Part shown: positions 35,164 through 43,376 of the stretch, piece by piece
How the letters are laid out: each line of letters starts with the position of its first letter
Numbering within the stretch: the first letter of the stretch is position 1
Assembly: GCA_015060405.1 (NCBI GenBank)
Contig: SUYN01000010.1
Coordinates: forward strand, 17,542-81,541
Direction of reading: 5' to 3'
From: Bacteroidales bacterium
GTDB lineage: Bacteria > Bacteroidota > Bacteroidia > Bacteroidales > UBA932
Length of the DNA: 64,000 bases
Program-made: the position numbers and the translations under genes
The notes under the pieces: model-generated
The model's input: only the letters and a program-made list of their open reading frames with translations
Told to the model about the DNA's origin: nothing
Databases searched by the model: none

Positions 35164-36383
35164 GATTTTTATTTGGAGCTGCGGCTCTTGCAGCTGTCGC
35201 TTTGACAGCCTCTCCTGATGCGGGTGCACAGGAGAACGGAAACAGGGATGAGAACGGCAAGGTCGTTCGCGGTCCTTATGAAACCAACAGATTCGGTGAC
35301 AACTGGTTCATCGGAGCCGGCGGTGGTATCAATGTCTTTCTGAACGATGGCTACAAGGCTAAGATCGGACCAAGCATCGATGCAAGCGTGGGCAAGTGGT
35401 TTACCCCAGCTGTAGGTATGAGGGTAGGTTACTCCGGACTTACGGCAAACTCTTGGGCTGATGCACCGTCAGCTCTCGGCAATGTACTTGACACCGAAGA
35501 AAAGATGTATCTCCAGAAGTTCGGCTACATGTACTTCCACGGAGACTTCCTCTGGAACATGTCCAATGCGGTCGGAGGATACAAGGAGACCCGCTTCTGG
35601 AACATGATTCCATATGTTCATGCAGGATTCTTCCGTGCCTACGGACTTGACGATGTGGATTACTCGAACAATGAGCTCGCAATGGGTGTGGGTACACTTC
35701 ACAACCTTCGTCTCGGAGAGAGACTCTCTATGATCATCGACATGAAGGCTATTGTCGTAAACGGCCGTGTCCATGGAGGCGAAGGAGCCGCAATGCTTCC
35801 TTCTGTCACAATGGGACTTGCCGTGAATCTCGGATGGCCGGGCTTCCTCAGGACTTCCACTGTGCTTGCAGCGGTTGAATCAGCCACAGCTGGAGAGATA
35901 GCTGCTCTTGAAGCTGCATCCCTTGCCCTCGAGGCAGCTAATGTGGCTCTTGCCGAGAACAACACCCAGCTTCAGAATCAGAATAACGAACTTAACAAGC
36001 AGATGGCCTCAATGACGAATGCCCCTTCTGCGCCGGACCCTATGGAAGTGCTTTCAGGTCTTTCGCCTGCAACAGTCTATTTCAATATAGGACAGACAGT
36101 CCTTACGGTTGACGAGATGCAGCATCTGGACTACATCGTAAAGAACATTCTTTCAAAGGTCAGCCAGCAGGATAAGGTCTATATCACTGTAATGGGCTCC
36201 GCCGACAGCAACACCGGCACTCAGAAACGTAACGAGACCATCAGCGCGGCCAGAGGAAAATACATCGCCGACATCCTCACAGGCAAATACGGAATCTCTA
36301 AAGACCGTGTGGTGGTGAAGTCGGAAGTAGTGAAGGCTACAGCCGATCCGGAACTTGACAGAGCTGTCGAGATCACCTTCTAG
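35151..36383 (+). CDS. OmpA-family outer-membrane protein
   Basis: The 410-residue protein has a signal peptide (ending DAGAQ), an N-terminal beta-barrel (about 45-235; NRFGDNWFIGAGGGINVF, VGYSGLTANSWA), and an Ala/Glu-rich helical linker (about 240-300). The C-terminal OmpA peptidoglycan-binding domain (about 310-410) contains VYFNIGQTVLTVDEMQHLDY and NETISAARGKYIADIL. It probably links the outer membrane to peptidoglycan. I start at MKRLRFLF, which lies two codons after a GTG. An 11-bp inverted repeat surrounds this start and may control its translation. Confidence 0.9.
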   Translation: MKRLRFLFGAAALAAVALTASPDAGAQENGNRDENGKVVRGPYETNRFGDNWFIGAGGGINVFLNDGYKAKIGPSIDASVGKWFTPAVGMRVGYSGLTANSWADAPSALGNVLDTEEKMYLQKFGYMYFHGDFLWNMSNAVGGYKETRFWNMIPYVHAGFFRAYGLDDVDYSNNELAMGVGTLHNLRLGERLSMIIDMKAIVVNGRVHGGEGAAMLPSVTMGLAVNLGWPGFLRTSTVLAAVESATAGEIAALEAASLALEAANVALAENNTQLQNQNNELNKQMASMTNAPSAPDPMEVLSGLSPATVYFNIGQTVLTVDEMQHLDYIVKNILSKVSQQDKVYITVMGSADSNTGTQKRNETISAARGKYIADILTGKYGISKDRVVVKSEVVKATADPELDRAVEITF

Positions 36384-36416
36384 AACAGAACCGGCTGATT
36401 GCCAGCCTCTTGAGCC

Positions 36417-36449
36417 GGATGCCTGCTGCGTTTTAGCGGCAGGCATCTT
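36417..36449 (+). terminator. Intrinsic terminator after the ompA-family gene
   Basis: A 9-bp GC-rich stem (GATGCCTGC at 36417-36425 with GCAGGCATC at 36438-36446) is followed by TTT. Confidence 0.7.
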
Positions 36450-36488
36450 TATGAAATATCTTCTCTGCCGATTTTATTACTTGAGAAA

Positions 36489-36520
36489 CTTGAGTAATAT
36501 CAGTATTTTCCTTAAATTTG
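36489..36520 (+). promoter_or_regulatory. purT promoter
   Basis: TTG (36490-36492), a 20-bp spacer and TAAATTTG (36513-36520) form a consensus Bacteroidota promoter. The leader is about 23 nt. Confidence 0.75.
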
Positions 36521-36549
36521 CCAGATGTGTATAATACTGTAGAATTATT

Positions 36550-37734
36550 ATGGCAAAGATCGGTACAACATTTACAAAATCAGGAAAGAAGGCTGTTTTG
36601 TGCGGCTCTGGCGAGCTCGGAAAGGAAGTGGCAATCGAACTTCAGCGCTATGGCGTGGAGGTGGTTGCGTTGGATAAATATGAAAACGCTCCTGCGATGC
36701 ATGTCGCTCATGCGAGCTATGTCTTTCCTATGCTGGACGGAGAGGCCCTGAAGTCCGTCATCAAGGAAGAGAATCCTGATTATATAATCCCGGAGATCGA
36801 GGCCATCGCCACAGACAAGCTTGTGGAGCTTGAGGAGGAAGGGTTCAATGTAATCCCTACTGCCAAGGCCACCCGTCTGACCATGAACCGCGAAGGCATC
36901 AGGAGACTCGCTGCAGAGACCCTTGGCCTGCCGACATCTCCATACCGTTTTGCCGAGACTCGTGAGGAGTTCGACGCTGCAGTTGCAGAAATCGGCATCC
37001 CGTGCGTTGTTAAGCCGGTCATGAGCTCATCAGGACATGGCCAAAGCACGATAAAGAAGGCAGAAGACATTGACAATGCATGGAAGGTTTCCCAGGAAGG
37101 AGGCCGCGCCGGCGGTGGAAAGGTGATTGTCGAAGGCTTTGTGAAGTTTGACTATGAGATCACACTCCTTACTGTCCGTCATTGTGCCGGTACGACATTC
37201 GTGAAGCCTGTAGGACATCATCAGGTCGACGGAGACTATCGCGAGTCGTGGCAGCCCCAGGCGATGGCGCCGGAGGCCTTGGCAAAGGCCGAAGCCATCG
37301 CAAAGGCGATTACTGACGCGCTTGGAGGATACGGAATCTTCGGTGTCGAACTGTTCGTCAAGGGAGATGATGTAATCTTCAGCGAGGTCTCGCCAAGACC
37401 TCACGACACCGGTATGGTGACCATGATCTCGCAGGATATGTCCGAATTCGCCCTTCATGCACGTGCCATCCTCGGTCTTCCTGTGCCTGAGATAAAGTTC
37501 TATGGTCCGTCGGCTTCCAAGGCCATCGTTGTTGAAGGGAACACGACTGAGTACGAATTCGACAATCTTGAGGAGGTCCTCGCGGAGCCGGGTGTGCAGA
37601 TCCGCATCTTCGGCAAGCCTGAAATCAAGGGCCACCGCCGCGTGGGAGTCATCCTTGCAACTGATGAGACAGTGGAAAATGCCCTTGCAAAAGCTGAAAG
37701 GGCATACGCAAAACTGAAAGTCAATATAAAGTAA
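36550..37734 (+). CDS. purT: Formate-dependent phosphoribosylglycinamide formyltransferase (PurT)
   Basis: The 394-residue cytosolic ATP-grasp enzyme makes formyl-GAR from GAR, formate and ATP in purine synthesis. The N-terminal Rossmann-like start ([20 protein letters not shown]) is followed by the ATP-grasp core with [33 protein letters not shown] and [16 protein letters not shown]. The PurT-specific ending is [18 protein letters not shown]. Length and motifs fit PurT better than PurK. It is monocistronic, with its own promoter, and converges with the HAD gene. Confidence 0.94.
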   Translation: MAKIGTTFTKSGKKAVLCGSGELGKEVAIELQRYGVEVVALDKYENAPAMHVAHASYVFPMLDGEALKSVIKEENPDYIIPEIEAIATDKLVELEEEGFNVIPTAKATRLTMNREGIRRLAAETLGLPTSPYRFAETREEFDAAVAEIGIPCVVKPVMSSSGHGQSTIKKAEDIDNAWKVSQEGGRAGGGKVIVEGFVKFDYEITLLTVRHCAGTTFVKPVGHHQVDGDYRESWQPQAMAPEALAKAEAIAKAITDALGGYGIFGVELFVKGDDVIFSEVSPRPHDTGMVTMISQDMSEFALHARAILGLPVPEIKFYGPSASKAIVVEGNTTEYEFDNLEEVLAEPGVQIRIFGKPEIKGHRRVGVILATDETVENALAKAERAYAKLKVNIK

Positions 37735-37747
37735 TCTACTTCCGGGA

Positions 37748-38596
37748 TTATTTCTCTCTGGCCAGACGAGCCAGTTCGAAGTCAATCCTTATCTTGTCAA
37801 TTATAGAGCAGACCACCTCGTAGGTTCTGCTCTCTTTTGTATATACGGCTGGCGTGATGAAATTGACACGCTGCTGCCTCAGAAGCTTTTCCGCAACCTT
37901 TTTCTTCTTCGGTATGGCCGGGTTGTAGACTCCGATGGAGTTTCCTCCGAACATCTTCACGATCTTCATGCATGGAACATCCGTCTCTCCGTCTCCGAAA
38001 TAGATCATGTGAGGGAAAGGAATCCTCTTCTTTTCCTCCATCTGGCTCTCGTTGACCTTCTTGTTGTCCCTTATGCTCAGGATGCCCTTGTTTATCTTGA
38101 ACAGGAACTGGGTCTTAGCCGTGTAATCGACAGCCACTCCCGGCCATTCAGCCTCGCCGTCCTTATTGTATAAGAACGAGCAGGCGAAGATCCTCTTGAA
38201 CTCACCGGCAATCGGAGTCCCTTCGATCATTTCCGCCAGTCCTGACGAGTTGATGTAATGCTCGACCTTCACGCCGTGGGATTTTCCATAGTCATTGATG
38301 AGCCTGAACCATCCTGTCACCCCTTCGAACAGTTCCACGCTTTCTCCGAATTTGCGGAAATCCTCACGCCTCAGCTTGATGCCGGCCTTCTTCGCCTCGT
38401 CGAACATCAGTTTCATGTAGCTGAGGATGTTGCTGGCGTCCTGTCCGGCAGCGATGTCGTCGCTTTCCTGCCAGAACTCCTGGGGCTTCTTTCCGATTGC
38501 CTGGATAAATCCGAATTCCTGCATGTTGCCAGGAGACAGTGTGCCGTCGAAGTCGTAGATCAATGCTACTATCGGCCGGTTTCTAATGTTTTTCAT
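37748..38596 (-). CDS. HAD-superfamily hydrolase
   Basis: The 282-residue protein has haloacid-dehalogenase motif I (ALIYDFDGTLS) near the N-terminus and motif IV in MIYFGDGETDVPCMK. A helical cap region (about 50-110) lies between. It is probably a cytosolic phosphatase; the substrate is unknown. I start at MKNIRN because an A/G-rich stretch precedes it; a GTG nine bases upstream is the alternative. The gene converges with purT, leaving 13 bp between stops, and diverges from the acyl-CoA ligase gene. Confidence 0.82.
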   Translation of the reverse strand: MKNIRNRPIVALIYDFDGTLSPGNMQEFGFIQAIGKKPQEFWQESDDIAAGQDASNILSYMKLMFDEAKKAGIKLRREDFRKFGESVELFEGVTGWFRLINDYGKSHGVKVEHYINSSGLAEMIEGTPIAGEFKRIFACSFLYNKDGEAEWPGVAVDYTAKTQFLFKINKGILSIRDNKKVNESQMEEKKRIPFPHMIYFGDGETDVPCMKIVKMFGGNSIGVYNPAIPKKKKVAEKLLRQQRVNFITPAVYTKESRTYEVVCSIIDKIRIDFELARLAREK

Positions 38597-38724
38597 GTTC
38601 CTCACGTTTCACAAGTGGTATAATCTCTGGGATCATGTTACCAGATTGTAAGTATTTCTCGCCACAAAAAATGGCCTTTCGCCACAAATATAATAAATTA
38701 TATAAGCGCGAGAGCATATTTTGT

Positions 38725-38732
38725 TACATTTG
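38725..38732 (+). promoter_or_regulatory. Probable -7 element of the AMP-ligase gene
   Basis: TACATTTG fits TAnnTTTG and lies 33 bp before the ATG. On the opposite strand TATATTTG (38685-38692) may serve the divergent HAD gene. The gap 38597-38765 shows no gene. Confidence 0.45.
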
Positions 38733-38765
38733 CCCGCGAAAATTCTAAAACCAACCCACAGTAAG

Positions 38766-40400
38766 ATGAAACATTATTTCACAAGATTTGAAGAGGCCAT
38801 CAAGGCCAACTGGGATCGCCCGGCTCTTGGTAATTTCCGCGGCGAACTTTTCACTTTCGGTGAAGTTGCGACTCAGATCGCAAGATTCCATGTCTTTTTC
38901 GAAGCAATAGGGCTAAAGAAGGGAGACAAGGTGGCTCTCTGTGCAAAGAACTCCGCACGTTGGGGTGTGACCTTCTTTGCAGCCAACACATATGAAGCTG
39001 TAGTAGTTCCGATTCTTGCAGACTTCAATCCGGAGAGTGTCAACTCTCTTGTAGATCACTCTGAGAGTTCGGTACTCCTTACTGACACGGACATCTGGAA
39101 CAAGCTTGACATCTCAAAGATGCCGAAGATCAGGACAGTCATATCTTCAAGCGACTTTTCTCTCCTTTATGCGGCGGAGGAAAGTATCCAGGCTGCAAAC
39201 GACAACCTTGACCAGCTCTTTGCTGAAAAGTATCCGAACGGATTTTCCGCTTCTGATGTGTCCTATCCGACAGACAATGACAAGGAACTTGCCATCATCA
39301 ACTACACTTCAGGAACCACAAGCGCTCCTAAGGGCGTAATGCTCCGTTACGAGTGCATCTCTGCAAACGTGGCTTTCGGACAGAAGAGACTTCCTTCATA
39401 TCCGGAGGACAAGATCGTGTCGATGCTCCCTATGGCACATATGTACGGAATGATGTTCGAGCTCATATATCCTCTCTGCGGAGGCTCGTCGATATATTAT
39501 CTCGGCAAGACTCCGACCCCTGCACTTCTTCTCGGAGCAATGGCAGAGGTGAAGCCGTATCTCGTGATCACAGTTCCTCTCGTGATGGAAAAGATCTTCA
39601 AGAGCAAGGTGGCACCTGTGATCAACAAGCCTGTAATGAAGGTGGTGACAGCCATCCCGGGCATCAACAAGATCATCTTCAAGAAGATCCGCAACACCCT
39701 TCTCAATGCATTCGGAGGAAATGTCCGCGAGATCGTGATGGGTGGTGCAGCTCTCAATCCTGATGTGGAGAAGTGGTTCAGAAAGTTCAAGCTTCCTTTC
39801 ACTGTCGGCTATGGTATGACCGAGGCAGCGCCTCTTATGGCATATGAGGACTGGTGGGATTTCGCTTCGAAGTCATGCGGAAAGGCGATCGACACAGTTG
39901 AGGTGCGCATCGATTCAGAGGATCCATACAACAAGGTTGGTGAGATCCAGGCAAAAGGTACTAACATCATGAGCGGTTACTACAAAAATGAAGAGGCCAC
40001 AAAGGCTGCATTCACTGAGGACGGCTGGATGCGTACCGGAGACCTCGGACTTCTTGACGAGAAGGGCAACATCTTCATCAAAGGCCGCAGCAAGAACATG
40101 ATTCTCTCTGCAAGCGGACAGAACATCTATCCTGAGGAGATCGAGGCTGCCGTCAACAACCAGCCATATGTCATCGAGTCAGTGGTAGTGGACAGAGGAC
40201 CAAGGTTAGTAGCCCTCGTGTATATGGATTCAGAAAAGGCCAGGACCGAGGGAGTGGATCTGGAGGAATACAAGAAGACCCTCATGGCAGAGGTCAACAA
40301 GACTATGCCGGCGTACAGCAAGGTCAATATCGTAGAGTACATGGAGCAGCCTTTCGAGAAGACTCCGAAGATGAGCATCAAGAGGTTCATGTACAAATAA
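38766..40400 (+). CDS. AMP-dependent acyl-CoA synthetase/ligase
   Basis: The 544-residue ANL-superfamily enzyme activates a carboxylic acid, probably a long-chain fatty acid, through an acyl-adenylate. Visible motifs are the P-loop-like YTSGTTSAPKGVML (A3), GYGMTEAAPLM (A5), GYYKNEEATKAAF, and WMRTGDLG (A7). RSKNMILSASGQNIYPEEIE (A8) is followed by the C-terminal lysine in KTPKMSIKRF. The chosen start is MKHYFTRF, just downstream of the promoter element; an earlier methionine would lie upstream of the likely transcription start. CoA as acceptor is assumed from the family. Confidence 0.9.
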   Translation: MKHYFTRFEEAIKANWDRPALGNFRGELFTFGEVATQIARFHVFFEAIGLKKGDKVALCAKNSARWGVTFFAANTYEAVVVPILADFNPESVNSLVDHSESSVLLTDTDIWNKLDISKMPKIRTVISSSDFSLLYAAEESIQAANDNLDQLFAEKYPNGFSASDVSYPTDNDKELAIINYTSGTTSAPKGVMLRYECISANVAFGQKRLPSYPEDKIVSMLPMAHMYGMMFELIYPLCGGSSIYYLGKTPTPALLLGAMAEVKPYLVITVPLVMEKIFKSKVAPVINKPVMKVVTAIPGINKIIFKKIRNTLLNAFGGNVREIVMGGAALNPDVEKWFRKFKLPFTVGYGMTEAAPLMAYEDWWDFASKSCGKAIDTVEVRIDSEDPYNKVGEIQAKGTNIMSGYYKNEEATKAAFTEDGWMRTGDLGLLDEKGNIFIKGRSKNMILSASGQNIYPEEIEAAVNNQPYVIESVVVDRGPRLVALVYMDSEKARTEGVDLEEYKKTLMAEVNKTMPAYSKVNIVEYMEQPFEKTPKMSIKRFMYK

Positions 40401-40421
40401 GCATATCGTTTCAACATAAGG

Positions 40422-40456
40422 TCAGGCGCTCTTTTGAAAGGGCGTCTGATTTTTTT
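40422..40456 (+). terminator. Intrinsic terminator after the AMP-ligase gene
   Basis: TCAGGCGCTC (40422-40431) pairs with GGGCGTCTGA (40440-40449), with two G-U pairs, and is followed by seven T residues. Confidence 0.85.
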
Positions 40457-40517
40457 ATCTGTCCGTGCAACACCGGCGTAACCGTATGCATCTATAATCC
40501 GGTCTGAATTAATGCCT

Positions 40518-41111
40518 ATGAAACCAAGACTTCTTCTCCCCGCTCTTTTCATCCTCCTTCCTGCCGTGCTGGCTGCTGAAGACACTGACAAGCCTGAATA
40601 TAAGCATGAATGGAGGTTCGGCCTTTCCGGCTATCCTGTCCTTGACAATCTTCTCTTCGGTGACAGTATTGTTCCTGACATAGATCATTTTGACACGGAT
40701 TACATCTATAGTGACTACCATGGGACAAAGAAGATGATCGGTCTTCTTTCTGCAGAATACAACTTCAACAGAAGCAGGAAGGTGACTCTCTCTGTCGCAG
40801 CACATATGACTGGCGCATGGTATCATATGTATGACTACACCGGCCGCAGGAAATATACCCAGCTCGGCCTGAGCTTCCATCTCATTCCTACCGTAAGATA
40901 CAACTACGTCGTCAGACCGGCCTTTACCTTCTACGGCTCGCTTGGATTCGGAGCGATATTTGGGCTTGATGACGGCGAGTTCGCCATGGCCCCTACCTTC
41001 CAGATCACTCCGATGGGCATTACATTCGGTCGTAAGGTGTTCGGATTTGCCGAGACCTCTGCCGGACTTTCATATATAGGCGGAAGGGTCGGAATAGGTT
41101 ACAGATTCTGA
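40518..41111 (+). CDS. Outer-membrane beta-barrel protein (copy 1 of a duplicated pair)
   Basis: The 197-residue protein has a signal peptide (LLLPALFILLPAVLAAED) and the strand pattern of a small outer-membrane barrel (WRFGLSGYPVLDNL, VTLSVAAHMTGAWYHMYDYTG, FTFYGSLGFGAIFGLDDGE). It ends in GIGYRF with the C-terminal phenylalanine typical of barrel insertion. It resembles the barrel encoded at 41906, sharing the GYP segment near the start, the SLGxG segment and the GYRF end. An ATG two codons upstream is equally possible. Function unknown. Confidence 0.65.
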   Translation: MKPRLLLPALFILLPAVLAAEDTDKPEYKHEWRFGLSGYPVLDNLLFGDSIVPDIDHFDTDYIYSDYHGTKKMIGLLSAEYNFNRSRKVTLSVAAHMTGAWYHMYDYTGRRKYTQLGLSFHLIPTVRYNYVVRPAFTFYGSLGFGAIFGLDDGEFAMAPTFQITPMGITFGRKVFGFAETSAGLSYIGGRVGIGYRF

Positions 41112-41142
41112 TTTTCATCACATATTGATATACTGAAAACAT

Positions 41143-41901
41143 ATGAGGACCATAATAAGAAACATATTGATATCTGCCTTGTGTCTGGTGTCATTCAATT
41201 CATGCAGGGTGGATGGGCCCGAGACTTCGAAATATCACCTCCTTTCCGATCTCGCAGAACACAAGGCTTCCAGCCGTCTGGAATTCCCTATGGTGATGGC
41301 AGAGACCGCCATGTCCATCGAGGCATACGAAGGCATGACTGCTGAAGAGAAACTGGGGATGGGATACATCTACGAGAATCTCATGAAGACAGGAGAAGGA
41401 CAGTTCGGCATGAAAGACTTCTACGGATTCACGCTTGACATGCAGGGCAGATCCATAAGTGAACCTGGTGCGGAATGGGTCATCAAGGCATATAACGGGT
41501 CATTCGGGAGATATGTGGCGGACTTCACCATGTATTTCGCACGGCAGCAGGATGGTGAATATGACTACAAGCTGGTCTGCAATCATAAAGGTTATCCTGC
41601 CTACGAGGTCCTTTTCAGTGAGGTGGAGGATGATGAGGCCTTCTACAGCTGGATCATGGAAGTCTCTACAAGATTCACCACAGGAGAGGGACGTGTCGTG
41701 ACCATAAGTACGGCAGAGCCTGTGACAAGGAAGGTGTACAGGGCGCAACCGAAGGATCCGCAGTCATATGTGACGATGAAGGGTGCCCTGGAGATCTCTT
41801 TCGAAGGTGATGCGGACGGTGACGGCACTCTGGAGCTCCTGGATGTCGTAAGATGTGAATATGACGGACGCAAGCATCCGAATGAACGCTATAATTTCTG
41901 A
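41143..41901 (+). CDS. Lipoprotein of unknown function (copy 1 of a duplicated pair)
   Basis: The 252-residue protein has a lipoprotein signal (CLVSFNSC, Cys21) and a soluble, acidic, beta-rich body. No known domain was recognised. It lies 31 bp after a barrel gene and 4 bp before a second barrel gene. The order barrel-lipoprotein-barrel-lipoprotein suggests a duplicated two-gene unit. Its C-terminal region (GALEISFEGD) shows weak similarity to that of the lipoprotein encoded at 42532. An outer-membrane association is inferred from the signal only. Confidence 0.65.
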   Translation: MRTIIRNILISALCLVSFNSCRVDGPETSKYHLLSDLAEHKASSRLEFPMVMAETAMSIEAYEGMTAEEKLGMGYIYENLMKTGEGQFGMKDFYGFTLDMQGRSISEPGAEWVIKAYNGSFGRYVADFTMYFARQQDGEYDYKLVCNHKGYPAYEVLFSEVEDDEAFYSWIMEVSTRFTTGEGRVVTISTAEPVTRKVYRAQPKDPQSYVTMKGALEISFEGDADGDGTLELLDVVRCEYDGRKHPNERYNF

Positions 41902-41905
41902 TATT

Positions 41906-42520
41906 ATGAAACGGTTCATCTTGATCATAGCCTCAGCGGCAGCTATGATGGCGGCAGGTGCGCCTGAGGTCGGGGCCCAGGAAAAGGCGGAGAAACATTT
42001 CAGGTATGAGTTCAGGCTCGGATTGGGCGGATATCCGGAATCGGATCATGATAACTTCACAAGCCTCAGGTCGGGTTCCTTCTATTTGAGAGATACATCT
42101 TTCAAGAATCTCTTCGATGACTATGACGGCCCTACATATATGACAGGCAACATCATGGCATCGTTTGGTGTCCATGTCGGCAAGAGGCTGACGCTCTCTC
42201 TGGGACTTGCTGCGAACGGAATGTGGAAGGATCAGTATGATGTCTTTACCGACCGCAAGACAGGCCGTGTGACAGGATGTGTGGTCACAGTCCTTCCACA
42301 GATAAGGTTTGACTGGATCTCCCAGGATGCGCTCAGGCTTTATTCATCTTTGGGACTGGGCACCACCAGAGGCTCATTCGACGGCCGCTCGGACAGATAT
42401 CTGGCCGGCCAGGCTGTCTTTCTCGGAATAACCGTAGGACGTCGTTTTATTGTTTTTGCCGAATGCGGTTCAGGCTCCTTGTATAAGGGTGGAATGGGAG
42501 GCTTCGGCTACAGATTCTGA
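41906..42520 (+). CDS. Outer-membrane beta-barrel protein (copy 2 of a duplicated pair)
   Basis: The 204-residue protein has a signal peptide (AAGAPEVGAQ) and a barrel pattern (YEFRLGLGGYPESDHD, LTLSLGLAANGMWKDQYD, LRLYSSLGLGTTRG) ending in GFGYRF. It is a paralogue of the barrel encoded at 40518. I start at MKRFILIIAS, which gives a proper signal peptide; a start further upstream would overlap the previous gene and bury the signal. It is followed after 11 bp by a second lipoprotein gene. Function unknown. Confidence 0.68.
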   Translation: MKRFILIIASAAAMMAAGAPEVGAQEKAEKHFRYEFRLGLGGYPESDHDNFTSLRSGSFYLRDTSFKNLFDDYDGPTYMTGNIMASFGVHVGKRLTLSLGLAANGMWKDQYDVFTDRKTGRVTGCVVTVLPQIRFDWISQDALRLYSSLGLGTTRGSFDGRSDRYLAGQAVFLGITVGRRFIVFAECGSGSLYKGGMGGFGYRF

Positions 42521-42531
42521 CAGGTACTGAT

Positions 42532-43221
42532 ATGAAACGTTTTTACTTTTTCCTTTTTGCCGTAATGGCGGCTGCCTCCTGCAAGGTCGTGGATCCGTAC
42601 ATCAAGAACCCGACAAAGGGTCCGTATATGTATGAAGTCTGCAGGACGATCTTTGAGGCTGATATAGACAAGACATTGAAGCTCTTCTACAATGCCTACA
42701 ATATAGCAGTATTTCAGAACGGTGACGCAGAACTCAAGGTGTCGCCTCAGTATGACCTCATAAGGACAGGACTCGTCAGTTCGGATGGAGTCTATGAATA
42801 TGACAACGTCAGGTACAACTATAATGGGGAAGATTTCTTCTCTGAAAAGGGAATGTGCCGGATCTTTGACCTATGGCGGTTTTCGTTGACAGTTCTGCGC
42901 GAGTCTCCGGACACATGGACCATAGGGAACGCTGACGGACTGGCGATGTCAGTGACCGTCCTTGAATCCGGTGATGACGGGATGAAGCTGAGTGTCACAG
43001 TTGATGGACGACGGATTGAGGAGTCGACATATTATGTAATGCTGATTTCTGACGGACTGAAGGTGGACATCGCACATAAGAAGGTGGGAAAGGTCACTTC
43101 AGCAGCCTATGAGGGCACCTTGCTGACTGTCTTCTACGACGGTGACACCCTTCTGAAGACCTGCAGGATGACATTTCAGCCGGGGCACACTACCAGCTTT
43201 GACTTCGAGGACAACTATTGA
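42532..43221 (+). CDS. Lipoprotein of unknown function (copy 2 of a duplicated pair)
   Basis: The 229-residue protein has a lipoprotein signal (AVMAAASC, Cys17) and no recognised domain. The body is beta-rich. It ends the four-gene barrel/lipoprotein cluster, and the htpG regulatory region starts directly after its stop codon. The two barrel/lipoprotein pairs probably arose by duplication, with the lipoproteins diverging faster than the barrels. Confidence 0.65.
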   Translation: MKRFYFFLFAVMAAASCKVVDPYIKNPTKGPYMYEVCRTIFEADIDKTLKLFYNAYNIAVFQNGDAELKVSPQYDLIRTGLVSSDGVYEYDNVRYNYNGEDFFSEKGMCRIFDLWRFSLTVLRESPDTWTIGNADGLAMSVTVLESGDDGMKLSVTVDGRRIEESTYYVMLISDGLKVDIAHKKVGKVTSAAYEGTLLTVFYDGDTLLKTCRMTFQPGHTTSFDFEDNY

Positions 43222-43223
43222 TA

Positions 43224-43238
43224 CTGACTTTTTGTCAG
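43224..43238. promoter_or_regulatory. CTGAC-N5-GTCAG palindrome upstream of htpG
   Basis: CTGAC-TTTTT-GTCAG has the same arms and spacer as the site upstream of grpE (557-571). A -7-like TATTTTG follows about 18 bp downstream at 43257-43263, so the dyad occupies the -33 region. A regulatory role in stress response is inferred. Confidence 0.6.
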
Positions 43239-43269
43239 TCAGACTGGCTTGGAACATATTTTGACTATA

Positions 43270-43295
43270 TGAGGTCGTTCTTCGGGACGGCCTCA
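43270..43295 (+). promoter_or_regulatory. Hairpin in the htpG leader
   Basis: TGAGGTCGT (43270-43278) pairs with ACGGCCTCA (43287-43295), with one G-U pair, in the roughly 110-nt leader of htpG. No T run follows, so it is more likely a leader structure than a terminator. Confidence 0.5.
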
Positions 43296-43376
43296 TCTGC
43301 TTGTCGAAGACAGCAAGGCTGCATCCCGAGCCTGACGAGGGATCTGAATGTAAATTAATTTTAAATAGTAAAAGAT

